Origin: Hydrogenophaga pseudoflava
GTDB lineage: Bacteria; Pseudomonadota; Gammaproteobacteria; Burkholderiales; Burkholderiaceae_C
Direction: 5' to 3'
DNA length: 64,000 nt
Assembly: GCF_031020795.1 (NCBI RefSeq)
Contig: NZ_JAVHJP010000001.1
Span: forward strand, 532,751-596,750
A model generated the notes under the pieces. The model had not been told where the DNA came from. It made no database searches and saw only the letters and a list, made by a program, of their open reading frames with translations. Shown here one piece after another: positions 53,878 to 64,000 of the stretch. Numbering within the stretch: position 1 is the first letter of the stretch; every line of letters starts with the position of its first letter. Both the position numbers and the translations under genes were made by a program.

Positions 53878-54909
53878 TCAGCGCACGAGATCGATGCGGT
53901 CGATGGTCGGCCGCACCCCCAGCCGCGCCGGCAAGCCGATCGTGCCCAGGCCGGGCGTCACCAGCAGGCGCCCCGCGGGCGCGTCGTACAGCCCGTTCCA
54001 CCAGGGCTGCAGGGAATTCGTCTTGCGCAGAAACCAGGGCGTGAAGCCGGGAATCCAGATCTGCCCGCCGTGGGTGTGCCCTGCCATGGACAGGAACGCC
54101 GCCTCCTTCGGCAGCAGGGCCACGGTGTCGGGCTGGTGCACCACCACCAGCCGCCGCGCCGCCATCGGACTTTGCCCACCGGGCCAGAAACGACGGATCT
54201 GCTCCTGCGGCCGCCCGCCCCACTGGTCGTCCAGCCCCACCAGCTCCCAGCCTTTCCAGGCCACGGCCTCCCCTTCGATCAGCCGCACACCGTGCTGCGT
54301 CAGCGCTTCGCGCAGCGGGACGGTGAGGTCCGGACCCGGGGCCTGCACATCGTGGTTGCCCAGCACGCCCCAGACCGGGTGGCGCAGGCGTGAAAGCGGT
54401 GCAAAGCCGCTGCGCAGGTCCTGCGTCGGCTCGTGGGTCCAGTCGCCCGCGACGATCACCGCATCGACCTCCATCGCATTGAGCCGGTCGACCAGATCAT
54501 CCAGCTGGCGGTCGCGAAAGAACAGACCCCAGTGGATGTCGGCCACCAGCGCGAGCTTCAGCGGCTGCGCGTCGGCCGTAATTCCCGAAAGGGTGGTGTG
54601 GCGCACGCGGATCCAGTGGGGCTCCACCCACGACGACCACAACCCCACCAGCACCAACAGCGCATAGACCGGGTGGCGCCAGCGGCGCGCACCGCGCTCG
54701 ATGCGCCAGCGCAGCCACAGGCCCACCAGCAGCGGCAATCCCGCCAGGCGCGGCGCCCAGTAGAGCCAGAGCATGACGAAGTTGCGCGCCTCCAGGCGCG
54801 GCGTGTGCCAGCGCCCCCAGTGATCCCAGACCGTGACCACCAGCGACAGCAGCAGCGCCCCGCCGAACAGCCACCAGACGCGGCGGTCCAGGCGTTGCAG
54901 GTCGCCCAC
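53878..54909 (-). CDS. Membrane-anchored metallophosphoesterase (YkuE/YaeI-like)
   Basis: The 343-residue protein has about three N-terminal transmembrane segments ([37 protein letters not shown] and [11 protein letters not shown]) followed by a calcineurin-type phosphoesterase domain. Its metal-binding motifs are ADIHWG, AGDWTHE, GNHDVQ, VVHQPD and GHTHGGQIW. Such proteins act on lipid or nucleotide phosphoesters at the membrane; the substrate here is unknown. The start is a GTG, 7 nt after the lysS stop, so it is probably read with lysS. Confidence 0.9.
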   Translation of the reverse strand: MGDLQRLDRRVWWLFGGALLLSLVVTVWDHWGRWHTPRLEARNFVMLWLYWAPRLAGLPLLVGLWLRWRIERGARRWRHPVYALLVLVGLWSSWVEPHWIRVRHTTLSGITADAQPLKLALVADIHWGLFFRDRQLDDLVDRLNAMEVDAVIVAGDWTHEPTQDLRSGFAPLSRLRHPVWGVLGNHDVQAPGPDLTVPLREALTQHGVRLIEGEAVAWKGWELVGLDDQWGGRPQEQIRRFWPGGQSPMAARRLVVVHQPDTVALLPKEAAFLSMAGHTHGGQIWIPGFTPWFLRKTNSLQPWWNGLYDAPAGRLLVTPGLGTIGLPARLGVRPTIDRIDLVR

Positions 54910-54916
54910 AATGGTG

Positions 54917-56464
54917 TCAGTGTTCGCGGCGCAGTGCCGGGAACAGGATCACGTCGCGGATGCTGGGGGAGTCGGTCAGCAGCATCATCAGGCGGTCGAT
55001 GCCGATGCCGCAGCCGCCGGCCGGCGGCATGCCGTATTCGAGCGCGCGGATGAAGTCGGCGTCGTAGTACATCGCCTCCTCATCGCCGCCGTCCTTGGCC
55101 GCGACCTGGGCCTGGAAACGCGCGGCCTGGTCCTCGGCGTCGTTCAGCTCCGAGAAGGCGTTGCCGAACTCGCGGCCGGTGATGTAGAGCTCGAAACGCT
55201 CGGTCACCTCGGGCCGGTCGTCGTTGGCGCGCGCCAGCGGCGAGATCTCGGTCGGGTGTTCCATGATGAAGGTCGGGTTCCAGAGCTTCTCTTCCACCGT
55301 CTCTTCGAAGTACAGCACCTGCAGGCTGGCCAGCGAGCGGGTCGAGAGCTGGTGCTTCTCTTCGCTCAGGCCCAGCTTGCGCAGCGCCGGAATCAGCCAG
55401 GCCGGATCGTCCACACCGGCACCGGCCTCGGTGTACTTGAGGATGGCCTCGCGGATGGTCAGGCGTTCGAAGGGCGAGAACACGTCCACCGGCTGGCCGT
55501 TGTAGGTCAGCGGCGTGTCGCCGTGCACCTGTTTCACGACATGGCGGATCAGCTGTTCGTTGAAGTCCATCAGGTCCTGGTAGTTCCAGTACGCCGCGTA
55601 GAACTCCATCATGGTGAATTCGGGGTTGTGGCGGACGCTGATGCCTTCGTTGCGGAAGTTGCGGTTGATCTCGAACACGCGCTCGAAACCGCCGACCAGC
55701 AGGCGCTTCAAGTACAGCTCGGGCGCAATGCGCAGGAACATCTCCTGGTCGAGCGCGTTGTGGTGCGTCTTGAAGGGCTTGGCGTTGGCACCGCCGGGGA
55801 TGGGGTGCAGCATCGGCGTTTCCACCTCCAGGAAGCCGTGGCCGACCATGTACTCGCGGATGCTGGCCAGCGCCATGCTGCGGGTGACGAAGCGCTTGCG
55901 GGCGCCTTCGTCGGTCATCAGGTCCACATAACGCTGGCGGTACTTGATTTCCTGGTCGTGGATGCCGTGGAACTTGTCGGGCAGCGGGCGCAGGCTCTTG
56001 GTGATCAGGCGGATCTGGTCGGCGTGGATCGACAGCTCGCCGGTGCGGGTGCGCATCAGCACACCTTCGGCCGCGACGATGTCACCCAGGTCCCAGTGCT
56101 TGAAGGCGGCCAGTTTCTCTTCGCCCACGCTGTCGGTGTTCAGGTAGAGCTGGATGCGGCCGCCGCTGGGTCCGAAGGACGAGTCCTGGATGGTGGCGAA
56201 ACAGGCTTTGCCCATCACGCGCTTGAGCATCATGCGGCCCGAGACGCAGGCGCGCACCGGGGTCGCCTCCAGCACTTCCTTGCTCGATTCGCCGTGGGCA
56301 GCGAACAGGGCCTCGGCCGTGTCGCGCGGCTTGAAGTCGTTGGGAAACGCCACACCCTCGCCGCGCTGCTGCGCCTCGCGCAGGCCTTTGAGTTTCTCGC
56401 GCCGCTCCGCAATCAGCTGGTTGTCGTCGGCGGCGGGGATGGCGTGGGCGTGTTCGGTGGTCAT
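54917..56464 (-). CDS. lysS: Lysyl-tRNA synthetase (class II)
   Basis: LysS charges tRNA-Lys. The 515-residue enzyme has an N-terminal OB-fold anticodon-binding domain ([19 protein letters not shown] region) and the class II core with motif 2 ([21 protein letters not shown]) cited here by [11 protein letters not shown], and motif 3 [13 protein letters not shown] near the C-terminus. The ATG at 56462-56464 is 20 nt after a terminator hairpin that ends the liv operon. A possible riboswitch or T-box was not seen, as expected for proteobacteria. Confidence 0.96.
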   Translation of the reverse strand: MTTEHAHAIPAADDNQLIAERREKLKGLREAQQRGEGVAFPNDFKPRDTAEALFAAHGESSKEVLEATPVRACVSGRMMLKRVMGKACFATIQDSSFGPSGGRIQLYLNTDSVGEEKLAAFKHWDLGDIVAAEGVLMRTRTGELSIHADQIRLITKSLRPLPDKFHGIHDQEIKYRQRYVDLMTDEGARKRFVTRSMALASIREYMVGHGFLEVETPMLHPIPGGANAKPFKTHHNALDQEMFLRIAPELYLKRLLVGGFERVFEINRNFRNEGISVRHNPEFTMMEFYAAYWNYQDLMDFNEQLIRHVVKQVHGDTPLTYNGQPVDVFSPFERLTIREAILKYTEAGAGVDDPAWLIPALRKLGLSEEKHQLSTRSLASLQVLYFEETVEEKLWNPTFIMEHPTEISPLARANDDRPEVTERFELYITGREFGNAFSELNDAEDQAARFQAQVAAKDGGDEEAMYYDADFIRALEYGMPPAGGCGIGIDRLMMLLTDSPSIRDVILFPALRREH

Positions 56465-56474
56465 GGTGTTGGAC

Positions 56475-56510
56475 AAATAAAAACGGGTTGCGCCCAAAAA
56501 GCGCAACCCG
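56475..56510 (-). terminator. Intrinsic terminator between livF and lysS
   Basis: A 10-bp stem (56484-56493, CGGGTTGCGC, with 56501-56510) closes around a 7-nt loop and is followed on the minus strand by TTTTTATTT. It lies 25 nt past the livF stop and 20 nt before the lysS ATG. Confidence 0.88.
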
Positions 56511-56534
56511 TCATTGTAGTTTTCCGCGAAACGG

Positions 56535-57251
<717 letters not shown>

Positions 57252-57270
57252 GTTGTTCTCGCTCTCTCTT

Positions 57271-58041
57271 TCAGTGGCCACCGGTGCCCAGATACGCCTC
57301 GATCACCTTGGGATCGCTCTGCACTTCGGCCGGGGTGCCGGACGAAAGCTGTTTGCCGTAGTCCAGCACGGTCACGCGGTCACACAGGCCCATCACCAGC
57401 TTCACGTCGTGCTCGATCAGCAGGATGGTGCGGTTGTCGTTGCGGATGCGGTCGATCAGTTCGCGCAGCTGCACCTTCTCGGTGGCGTTCATGCCAGCGG
57501 CCGGCTCGTCCAGCGCAATCAGTTGCGGGTCGGTGGCCAGCGCTCGTGCAATCTCCAGCCGGCGCTGGTCGCCGTAGCTCAGGGTGCGCGACTTGTAGTC
57601 GGCCAGCTTGCCGATGCCCACGTAGTCAAGCAGTTCCCTGGCGCGTGCGGTGATCTCGGCCTCTTCCTTCTTGAACCCCGAGGTCCGCAGCACGGCGCCC
57701 AGGATGCCCGAGTGGGTGCGCACATGGCGCCCGACCATCACGTTCTCCAGCGCCGTCATTTCGGCGAACAGGCGGATGTTCTGGAAGGTGCGCGCAATGC
57801 CCGCCTTGGCCACTTCGTGCACGGCCGTCGGCGTGTAGGGCTTGCCAGCCAGCTCGAAGGTACCGCTGTCGGGCGTGTAGAGACCGGTCAGCACGTTGAA
57901 GAAGGTGGTCTTGCCGGCGCCGTTGGGGCCGATCAGGCCATAGACCTGCCCACGCTGGATGGTGAGACCCACATCGCTGAGGGCCTGCAGGCCGCCAAAG
58001 CGCTTGGAGACGTTGGCGACTTTGAGAATGGTTTCGCTCAT
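57271..58041 (-). CDS. livG: Branched-chain amino acid ABC transporter, ATP-binding protein LivG
   Basis: LivG is the second ATPase of the importer. The 256-residue protein has Walker A GPNGAGKTT, the Q-loop region, signature LSYGDQRRLEIA and Walker B LIALDEPAAGMN, with the C-terminal Liv-type extension (VQSDPKVIEAYLGTGGH). It starts 16 nt after the livM stop, fitting an operon livH-livM-livG-livF. Confidence 0.94.
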   Translation of the reverse strand: MSETILKVANVSKRFGGLQALSDVGLTIQRGQVYGLIGPNGAGKTTFFNVLTGLYTPDSGTFELAGKPYTPTAVHEVAKAGIARTFQNIRLFAEMTALENVMVGRHVRTHSGILGAVLRTSGFKKEEAEITARARELLDYVGIGKLADYKSRTLSYGDQRRLEIARALATDPQLIALDEPAAGMNATEKVQLRELIDRIRNDNRTILLIEHDVKLVMGLCDRVTVLDYGKQLSSGTPAEVQSDPKVIEAYLGTGGH

Positions 58042-58057
58042 GTTCGTGTCCTTTCGC

Positions 58058-59155
58058 TCACTTGGCCAACGACTTGCCGTGTTCGGGCGCAGGCCAGAGT
58101 CCCTTCGGACGCAACAGCATCACCACCACCATGGCCAGCGCGATTAGCAGCTGACGCAGGATCTCGGGGCCCAGTCGGCCACCGGTCAGTTCGGTCAGCG
58201 GGCCCGCCACATGGCGCAGCACTTCGGGCAGACCGGCCAGAAGCAGGGCGCCCAGGATCACGCCCGGGATGTGGCCGATGCCACCCACCACGACCATCGC
58301 CACCACCATCACCGACTCCATCAGCGAGAAGGACTCGGGCGAGACGAAGCGCTGGAAGGACGAGAACAGCACGCCGGACATGCCGCCGAAGGTGGCGCCC
58401 ATGCCGAAGGCCAGCAGCTTGAGGTTGCGCGTGTTCAGGCCCATGGCCTTGGCGGCGATTTCGTCTTCGCGGATGGCCATCCAGGCGCGGCCGACACGGG
58501 AGTCCTGCAGGCGGTAGGACAGGACGATCGACAGGATCACGAAGAACAGGAACAGGTAGTAATAGAGCGTCACCGGCTGGATGGTGTAGCTCCAGTCGCC
58601 GATGGCCAGCGTGTGCCGCTGCCCCATGTTGAAGCCGAACACCGTGATCGGATCGATCTGCGCGATGCCTTTGGGCCCGTTGGTGATGTTCACCGGACGG
58701 TCCAGGTTGAGCATGAAGATGCGGATGATCTCGCCGAAGCCCAGCGTGATGATCGCCAGGTAGTCGCCGCGCAGCTTCAGGGTCGGCGCACCGAGCAGCA
58801 TGCCGACGACCCCGGCCACGACGGCTGCCAGGATCATCACCAGCCAGATGTTGAGATGCAGGCCGTTGGGGAACATGGCCTTGATGGCCGGGAACGTGTC
58901 GATCAGGTGCGGCGAGGCGAGCAGGCCGTACAGATAGGCACCGACAGCGAAAAACGCGATGTAGCCCAGGTCCAGCAGGCCGGCGTAACCGACCACGATG
59001 TTGAGGCCGAGGGCCAGCAGCACATAGAGCAGCGCCAGGTCCACGATGCGAACCCAGGAGTTGCTGCCAGTGGCCTGCAGCAGCAGGGGCAGCGCAAACA
59101 GCGCAATGGCGGCCAGGGCCCAGACCGCGAGCTTGCCGGGATTGGTCTTCGTCAT
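58058..59155 (-). CDS. livM: Branched-chain amino acid ABC transporter, permease LivM
   Basis: LivM is a permease of the Liv importer. The 365-residue protein has about nine hydrophobic segments and the EAA-like permease loop around DSRVGRAWMAIREDEIAAKAMG, with LSYRLQDSRVGRAW typical of LivM. It starts 15 nt after the livH stop. The last ~40 residues (LARPKGLWPAPEHG) are a typical soluble tail. Confidence 0.94.
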   Translation of the reverse strand: MTKTNPGKLAVWALAAIALFALPLLLQATGSNSWVRIVDLALLYVLLALGLNIVVGYAGLLDLGYIAFFAVGAYLYGLLASPHLIDTFPAIKAMFPNGLHLNIWLVMILAAVVAGVVGMLLGAPTLKLRGDYLAIITLGFGEIIRIFMLNLDRPVNITNGPKGIAQIDPITVFGFNMGQRHTLAIGDWSYTIQPVTLYYYLFLFFVILSIVLSYRLQDSRVGRAWMAIREDEIAAKAMGLNTRNLKLLAFGMGATFGGMSGVLFSSFQRFVSPESFSLMESVMVVAMVVVGGIGHIPGVILGALLLAGLPEVLRHVAGPLTELTGGRLGPEILRQLLIALAMVVVMLLRPKGLWPAPEHGKSLAK

Positions 59156-59170
59156 GATGGTTCTCCCGTA

Positions 59171-60100
59171 TCAGGCGCGGTCGGCCACGCGCTCGCCCAG
59201 CAGACCCGAGGGGCGCAGCGTGAGCACCAGGGCCAGCACGATGAAGGCGAAGATGTCGACGTACTGGCTGCCCAGCACGCCACCCGTGAGCTGGCCCAGG
59301 TAACCGGCGCCCAGCGACTCGATCAGGCCCAGTGCGACACCACCGACCACAGCACCGGCGAGGTTGCCGATGCCGCCCATGACCGCCGCCACAAAGGCCT
59401 TGAGGCCGGGCATGAAGCCCATCGCGTGCTGCACGGTGCCGTAGTTGGAAGCCCACATCACGCCGGCGATGGCGGCCAGCATGGCACCGATGATGAAGGT
59501 GGCGGAGATGACCACATCGGGCTTGATGCCCATCAGCGCCGCGACCCGCGGGTTCTCGGCGGTGGCCCGCATCGCGCGGCCCAGGTTGGTCTTGTTCACC
59601 AGCCACATCAGGAAGGCCAGCGTGATGGCCGTGGCGGCCAGAATGACGATCTGCGTGACCGAGATCACCGCGCCGGCAAACTCGATCGGCTCACGCGAGA
59701 GCGTCGCCGGATAGGCCTTCGGGTTGGGTTCCCAGATGATCATCGCGAAAGTCTGCAACAGCAGCGACATGCCGATGGCGGTGATCAGCGGCGCCAGCCG
59801 GGGCGAGTTGCGCAGCGGCCGGTAGGCGAGTTTCTCGATGGTGAAATTGAGCGCCGCGCACACCACCATGGCGATGAGCGTGGCCACCAGCAACACCAGC
59901 CAGCCGGGCATGCCGACCGAACTGTCGATCATCATGCGGATGATGGTCCAGCTGGTCAGCGCCCCGACCATGAGCACGTCACCGTGCGCGAAGTTGATAA
60001 GACCGATGATGCCGTACACCATGGTGTACCCGAGCGCCACCAGCGCATACATACTGCCCAGGACCAGACCGTTGATGATCTGCTGCAGCAAGACGTCCAT
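59171..60100 (-). CDS. livH: Branched-chain amino acid ABC transporter, permease LivH
   Basis: LivH is the other permease of the Liv importer. The 309-residue protein starts MDVLLQQIINGLVLGSMYALVALG, the family signature (cited as LLQQIINGLVLGS), has eight hydrophobic segments and the loop TNLGRAMRATAENPRVAALMG. A GGAG lies 8 nt before the ATG. It is the first gene of livHMGF; a periplasmic binding protein (livK) is not adjacent on either side. A terminator-like hairpin and TACAAT hexamer lie in the 271-bp region upstream. Confidence 0.95.
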   Translation of the reverse strand: MDVLLQQIINGLVLGSMYALVALGYTMVYGIIGLINFAHGDVLMVGALTSWTIIRMMIDSSVGMPGWLVLLVATLIAMVVCAALNFTIEKLAYRPLRNSPRLAPLITAIGMSLLLQTFAMIIWEPNPKAYPATLSREPIEFAGAVISVTQIVILAATAITLAFLMWLVNKTNLGRAMRATAENPRVAALMGIKPDVVISATFIIGAMLAAIAGVMWASNYGTVQHAMGFMPGLKAFVAAVMGGIGNLAGAVVGGVALGLIESLGAGYLGQLTGGVLGSQYVDIFAFIVLALVLTLRPSGLLGERVADRA

Positions 60101-60204
60101 GAAGTTTTCTCCGTGTTTTTGACAGGCCGGGACACCAGACCGGGAAATCCGATCCCGCGCCGTTGTGCGGCGCGGGGCCCCGTGTTCAGACCCGCTTCAA
60201 CTTA

Positions 60205-60252
60205 GCAAAAAACCCGCCAGGCCAGACCTTGAAACAGGGCAGACGGCGGGTT
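60205..60252 (-). terminator. Terminator-like hairpin downstream of rarA / in the liv leader
   Basis: Arms AACCCGCC (60211-60218) and GGCGGGTT (60245-60252) pair around a 26-nt, partly self-pairing interior; the T-run on the minus strand is at about 60205-60210. It lies 120 nt after the rarA stop and 105 nt before livH. The loop is long, so the hairpin is less certain than others in the window. Confidence 0.45.
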
Positions 60253-60260
60253 GGAGGCGG

Positions 60261-60266
60261 ATTGTA
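60261..60266 (-). promoter_or_regulatory. Candidate -10 (TACAAT) for livHMGF
   Basis: TACAAT on the minus strand is followed within about 10 bp by the 60205-60252 hairpin and then, at 60100, by livH. No -35 at 17 bp matches the consensus. Confidence 0.35.
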
Positions 60267-60371
60267 GCCAAGGGTCACCTTGCACCCGATGAGGGCGAGC
60301 CCTGATTCCGCGCGGGTTTTCCCTCGGTTTTCACCCCCGGAATGCGCTGCATCAGCGCATCAGACCCTTCA

Positions 60372-61664
60372 TTAGTCTTTTTGATCATTGAGCCGCTTGA
60401 GCTCGCGCAACTTATCGCCGATGCGGATTTCCAGCCCCCGGTCGACCGGCCGGTAGAACTGCGTACCGGCCATGCCTTCGGGCAGATAGGTCTCACCGGC
60501 CGCAAAACCTCCCGCCTCGTCGTGCGCATAGCGGTAGCCCTTGCCGTAGTCGAGCGCCTTCATCAGCTTGGTAGGTGCATTGCGCAGGTGCATGGGCACC
60601 GGGCGGCTGCCGTCTTTCTTGACAAAGGCCCTGGCCTCGTTGAAGGCCTTGTAGACCGCATTCGACTTGGGCGCCACCGCCAGATAGATCACGCATTCGG
60701 CCAGTGCCAGCTCGCCCTCCGGGCTGCCCAGGCGTTCATAGACCTCGGCGGCGTCCAGCGCCAGCCGAAGCGCGCGCGGGTCCGCCAGGCCGATGTCTTC
60801 CGCCGCCATGCGGATCAGCCGCCGCGCCATGTAGCGCGGGTCCGCACCACCGTCGAGCATGCGCACGAACCAGTACAGCGCCGCATCGGGGTCGGAGCCG
60901 CGCACGCTTTTGTGCAGGGCACTGATGGTGTCGTAGAACTGCTCGCCGCCCTTGTCGTAGCGGCGCATGCGCTCACCCAGCACGCGCAGCAGCCAGGCAT
61001 CGGTCACCTGTTCCAGTTTTTCACGCTGGGCGGCCACCGCCAGGGTCTCCAGCGTGTTGAGCAGGCGCCGCGCATCGCCGTCGGCATAGGCGATCAGCCG
61101 GTCTTCAGCGGCTTTCTCGATGGCGGGCACCGCACCAATGCCCTGCGCACGTGTCACCAACTGGCGCAGATCGTCCTCGCCCAGCGGCTGCAGCACGTAC
61201 ACCGCCGCACGGGACAGCAAGGCGGAATTGACCTCGAACGAGGGGTTCTCGGTGGTGGCGCCGATGAAGGTGAACAGCCCGCTTTCCACGTGCGGCAGGA
61301 AGGCGTCCTGCTGGCTTTTGTTGAAACGGTGCACCTCGTCGACAAAGACGATGGTGCGCTGCGCGTGCAGACCATCGCGGACGGCCTCGGCCCGCTCCAC
61401 CGCCTCGCGGATGTCCTTGACTCCGCCCAGCACCGCACTGATGGTGATGAACTGGGCGTCGAAGGCATCGGCCATCAGTCGCGCGATGGTGGTTTTGCCC
61501 ACACCCGGCGGCCCCCAGAGGATGCAGCTGTGCGGCTGGCCGGACTCGAAAGCCAGGCGCAGCGCCATGCCCTCACCCAGCAGGTGCTGCTGGCCGATCA
61601 CCTCGCCCAGCGTGCGCGGTCGCAGGCGCTCAGCCAGCGGTTGGTGGGCGGCAGCGGTGACCAC
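60372..61664 (-). CDS. rarA: Replication-associated recombination protein RarA (AAA+ ATPase)
   Basis: RarA (MgsA) acts at stalled replication forks. The 430-residue protein has the N-terminal PLAERLRPRTLGEVIGQQHLL (cited as LAERLRPRTLGEVIGQ), Walker A GPPGVGKTT, Walker B VDEVHRFNK, sensor 1 GATTENPSF and the C-terminal helical domain. The start is set at the GTG (61662-61664), 5 nt after the lolA stop; an upstream ATG would overlap lolA extensively. The order ftsK-lolA-rarA is standard. Confidence 0.93.
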   Translation of the reverse strand: MVTAAAHQPLAERLRPRTLGEVIGQQHLLGEGMALRLAFESGQPHSCILWGPPGVGKTTIARLMADAFDAQFITISAVLGGVKDIREAVERAEAVRDGLHAQRTIVFVDEVHRFNKSQQDAFLPHVESGLFTFIGATTENPSFEVNSALLSRAAVYVLQPLGEDDLRQLVTRAQGIGAVPAIEKAAEDRLIAYADGDARRLLNTLETLAVAAQREKLEQVTDAWLLRVLGERMRRYDKGGEQFYDTISALHKSVRGSDPDAALYWFVRMLDGGADPRYMARRLIRMAAEDIGLADPRALRLALDAAEVYERLGSPEGELALAECVIYLAVAPKSNAVYKAFNEARAFVKKDGSRPVPMHLRNAPTKLMKALDYGKGYRYAHDEAGGFAAGETYLPEGMAGTQFYRPVDRGLEIRIGDKLRELKRLNDQKD

Positions 61665-61669
61665 GCGGT

Positions 61670-62308
61670 TCAGGGACGGATGACGTCGGCGCCGGCGGGC
61701 GGCTGGAAGCGAAAGCGCTCGGGCTTGATCGCCACATTGCCCTGCCACTGCGCAAAGCTCAGGACCGAGCGCTGGCCGAGTCCGTCAATGATCTCCAGCA
61801 CCGCCAATTGCCCCTGCCGGAATCCGACCTTCACGCCCTGCAACTGCCCGTCCTTCGCCTTGGGCTGTGCGTCGACCCATTCCATGCCGTCCCGGGCCGC
61901 GCCCGCCTTGAGCTCGAACGCATCGGAAAGACCCTTGAGGTCGGTGCCCGAGGCGATCAGCGCGGCGGGGGTGCTGCCCAGTGCGTCCTGCTGCTTGCGC
62001 GCAGTGACCTGGTTGAGATCCACGTCGTACAGCCACAGGGTCTGGCCGTCGGCCACGATGGTCTGCTCGAACGGCTTGGTGTACTCGAAGCGGAATCGCC
62101 CCGGGCGCTGGAACTCGAAACGGCCGCTGGACGTCTTGCTGCGCGCTGTGGCTTCGCCCTCGCGCTTGGGCGAGGTCACGACCTGGGTGAAGTTGGCCTG
62201 CGCACTCTTCACCTCGCGCAGAAACGATTCGAGATCCTGCAGACCGTCGGCATGGACGACCGACGCGGCAAGAGACAGCACGATGGCAAAAAAGGTTCTG
62301 TGGTTCAT
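61670..62308 (-). CDS. lolA: Outer-membrane lipoprotein carrier protein LolA
   Basis: LolA shuttles lipoproteins across the periplasm from LolCDE to LolB. The 212-residue precursor has a signal peptide (MNHRTFFAIVLSLAASVVHA, with an Ala-x-Ala-type cut near VHA) and the LolA fold with ANFTQVV, GRFRFEYTKPFEQTIVADG (cited as PGRFRFEYTKP) and VDLNQVTARKQ. It is 45 nt after ftsK and 5 nt before rarA in the sense direction, so it lies in the ftsK-lolA-rarA operon. Confidence 0.95.
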   Translation of the reverse strand: MNHRTFFAIVLSLAASVVHADGLQDLESFLREVKSAQANFTQVVTSPKREGEATARSKTSSGRFEFQRPGRFRFEYTKPFEQTIVADGQTLWLYDVDLNQVTARKQQDALGSTPAALIASGTDLKGLSDAFELKAGAARDGMEWVDAQPKAKDGQLQGVKVGFRQGQLAVLEIIDGLGQRSVLSFAQWQGNVAIKPERFRFQPPAGADVIRP

Positions 62309-62353
62309 GAACGTATGGGAGCCCGCAGCTCCACAAAGGTTTCCGGGCGACCG

Positions 62354-64000
62354 TCAGTCGCCACGCGGCGCCACCAGGATGTCGCGCTGGCCGCTGGAGG
62401 TGAGCGCACTCACCAAGCCGGCGTTTTCCATGTCTTCGAGCAGGCGGGCCGCGCGGTTGTAGCCGATCTTGAGCTTGCGCTGCACATACGAGATGCTGGC
62501 CTTGCGGTCCTGAAGCACGATGGCCACGGCCTGGTCGTACAGCGGGTCCTTCTCGCCGCCTTCACCTCCCCCATCGCCAAAGATGTCGCCACCTTCACCG
62601 TCACCTGCAATGGACTCCAGCACACCGTCGATGTAGTTGGGCTCACCGTACTGCTCCTTGAGATACGAAGCCACACGGTGCACCTCGTCGTCGCTCACAA
62701 AGGCGCCGTGCACCCGGATCGGAAAGCCCGTGCCCGAGGGCATGTAGAGCATGTCGCCCATGCCCAGCAGGCTCTCGGCGCCCATCTGGTCCAGGATGGT
62801 GCGGCTGTCGATCTTGCTGCTGACCTGGAACGAGATGCGGGTCGGGATGTTGGCCTTGATCAGGCCGGTGATCACGTCCACGCTGGGCCGCTGCGTCGCC
62901 AGGATCAGGTGGATGCCCGCGGCGCGCGCCTTCTGCGCCAGCCGGGCGATCAGCTCCTCGATCTTCTTGCCCACCACCATCATCAGGTCGGCCAGTTCGT
63001 CGATCACCACCACGATGTGCGGCAGCCGCTCCAGCGGCTCGGGCTGCTCGGGCGTCAGGCTGAAGGGGTTTCCGATGTGTTCGCCGCGCGCCTTGGCCTC
63101 GTCGATCTTGGCGTTGAAACCGGCCAGGTTGCGCACGCCCAGCTTGCTCATGAGCTTGTAGCGCTTCTCCATCTCCGCCACGCACCAGTTCAGACCGTTG
63201 GCCGCCTGTTTCATGTCGGTCACCACCGGACACAGCAAGTGCGGAATGCCTTCGTAGACGCTCAGTTCCAGCATCTTCGGGTCGATCAGCAGCAGGCGCA
63301 CGTCCTTGGCGTCGGCCTTGTAGAGCAGCGACAGGATCATGGCGTTGATGCCCACCGACTTGCCCGAGCCGGTGGTTCCGGCGACCAGGCAGTGCGGCAT
63401 CTTGGCCAGGTCGGCCACCACCGGCAGGCCGGCGATGTCTTTGCCCAGCCCCATCGTCAGCAGGCTCTTGGCCTCGTGGTAGACCTGCGAACCCAGGATC
63501 TCGCTGAGCTTGATGGTCTGGCGCTTGGCGTTGGGCAGTTCCAGCGCCATCAGGTTCTTTCCCGGAATGGTCTCGATCACGCGGATCGACACCAGGGACA
63601 GCGAGCGCGCCAGATCGCGGCTCAGGTTGACGATCTGCGACCCCTTCACCCCCGTGGCTGGTTCGATCTCATAGCGCGTGATCACCGGGCCGGGCGCCGC
63701 GGCCACCACCCGCACCTCCACGCCGAAGTCCTTGAGCTTCTTCTCGATCAGGCGGCTGGTCATCTCCAGCGTCTGGGCGTCCACGCCCTGCTGGTGCGAC
63801 GGCGCGCTGTCCAGCAGGTCGACCTGCGGCAGCTTGCTGTCGGGCATCTCGGTGAACAAGGGCTTCTGGCGCTCCTTGGCCACGCGCTCGCTCTTGGGCA
63901 CTTCGACCCGCGCCGGCTCGATCACCACCGGCGTCGGGTGCTGCTCCTCGATCACATCACGCTCGACCTGCACCACCACCTCGCGCTCTCGAGCCGCCTG
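62354..64000 (-). CDS. ftsK: DNA translocase FtsK (N-terminus cut by window edge)
   Basis: FtsK couples septation to chromosome-dimer resolution by pumping DNA towards dif. The visible 548 C-terminal residues contain the linker end, the alpha/beta translocase motor (Walker [13 protein letters not shown], Walker [16 protein letters not shown]) and the gamma winged-helix domain ([38 protein letters not shown], cited by [19 protein letters not shown]) that reads KOPS. The membrane domain and most of the linker lie beyond the right edge. The frame is open to the end of the window. Confidence 0.96.
   Translation of the reverse strand, partial: QAAREREVVVQVERDVIEEQHPTPVVIEPARVEVPKSERVAKERQKPLFTEMPDSKLPQVDLLDSAPSHQQGVDAQTLEMTSRLIEKKLKDFGVEVRVVAAAPGPVITRYEIEPATGVKGSQIVNLSRDLARSLSLVSIRVIETIPGKNLMALELPNAKRQTIKLSEILGSQVYHEAKSLLTMGLGKDIAGLPVVADLAKMPHCLVAGTTGSGKSVGINAMILSLLYKADAKDVRLLLIDPKMLELSVYEGIPHLLCPVVTDMKQAANGLNWCVAEMEKRYKLMSKLGVRNLAGFNAKIDEAKARGEHIGNPFSLTPEQPEPLERLPHIVVVIDELADLMMVVGKKIEELIARLAQKARAAGIHLILATQRPSVDVITGLIKANIPTRISFQVSSKIDSRTILDQMGAESLLGMGDMLYMPSGTGFPIRVHGAFVSDDEVHRVASYLKEQYGEPNYIDGVLESIAGDGEGGDIFGDGGGEGGEKDPLYDQAVAIVLQDRKASISYVQRKLKIGYNRAARLLEDMENAGLVSALTSSGQRDILVAPRGD

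Noticed and set aside
58211-60205. A 664-codon plus-strand frame opposite livM-livH
   Set aside because: His- and Gln-rich low complexity typical of antisense to membrane-protein genes; no family resemblance.

Overview
The window is a 64-kb stretch of high-G+C, gene-dense core chromosome from a betaproteobacterium, most likely Burkholderiales/Comamonadaceae (Hydrogenophaga- or Acidovorax-like). This placement is inferred from gene order and protein features: yceD-rpmF-plsX-fab-rpoE-rse-mucD-lepA-lepB-rnc-era-recO-pdxJ in one run, a two-component-type PdxJ sequence, a ~966-residue RNase E, and imuA-imuB-dnaE2. I see no prophage, insertion sequence, CRISPR array, integron or defence island, and no broken genes. 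Two genes run off the edges (pdxJ on the left, ftsK on the right).

Layout. 1-17743 (minus strand): L32/phospholipid/fatty-acid synthesis (yceD, rpmF, plsX, fabH, fabD, fabG, acpP, fabF), a YgfX-like membrane protein, the sigma-E envelope-stress module (rpoE, rseA, rseB, mucD), then lepA, lepB, a DUF4845 protein, rnc, era, recO and pdxJ. 17791-19199 (plus): maf-like and an RsmI-like methyltransferase. 19212-23626 (minus): galU, an S49 peptidase, a Rieske protein, a HAD phosphatase, an H-NS-like protein and rluC. 24258-27158 (plus): rne behind a leader of nearly 600 nt. 27264-31527 (minus): hemC-hemD-hemX-hemY-like. 31670-39784 (plus): ppc, rnm/yciV, an EamA exporter, yciO, an M50 protease, trpS and a LuxR-type response regulator that converges on a histidine kinase. 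41307: tRNA-Ser(CGA). 41460-46820: accessory enzymes and membrane proteins (NUDIX, DUF2889, Bcr/CflA MFS, EVE, panE-like, Mpo1-like). 46936-53867: a Crp/Fnr regulator, the SOS mutasome imuA-imuB-dnaE2, and rpoH. 53878-64000 (minus): a metallophosphoesterase, lysS, livHMGF, rarA, lolA and ftsK.

Regulatory content is the most informative part. A 153-bp divergent intergenic region carries a LexA box facing imuA and a perfect CIRCE element facing rpoH, so SOS mutagenesis and the heat-shock sigma factor are controlled from one spot. Six genes (yceD, maf, rnm, yciO, the M50 protease and the EVE protein) have a -10-like hexamer ending exactly 6 nt before the start codon and little or no Shine-Dalgarno sequence, which suggests leaderless mRNAs. 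Two operons (lepA-lepB... and livHMGF) have a -10-like TACAAT followed closely by an intrinsic-terminator hairpin inside the presumed leader, suggesting attenuation or a short RNA. Several clear terminators delimit units. A search for a wholly new multi-gene system found none that the sequence supports; the interesting signals are regulatory or are unusual domain architectures.
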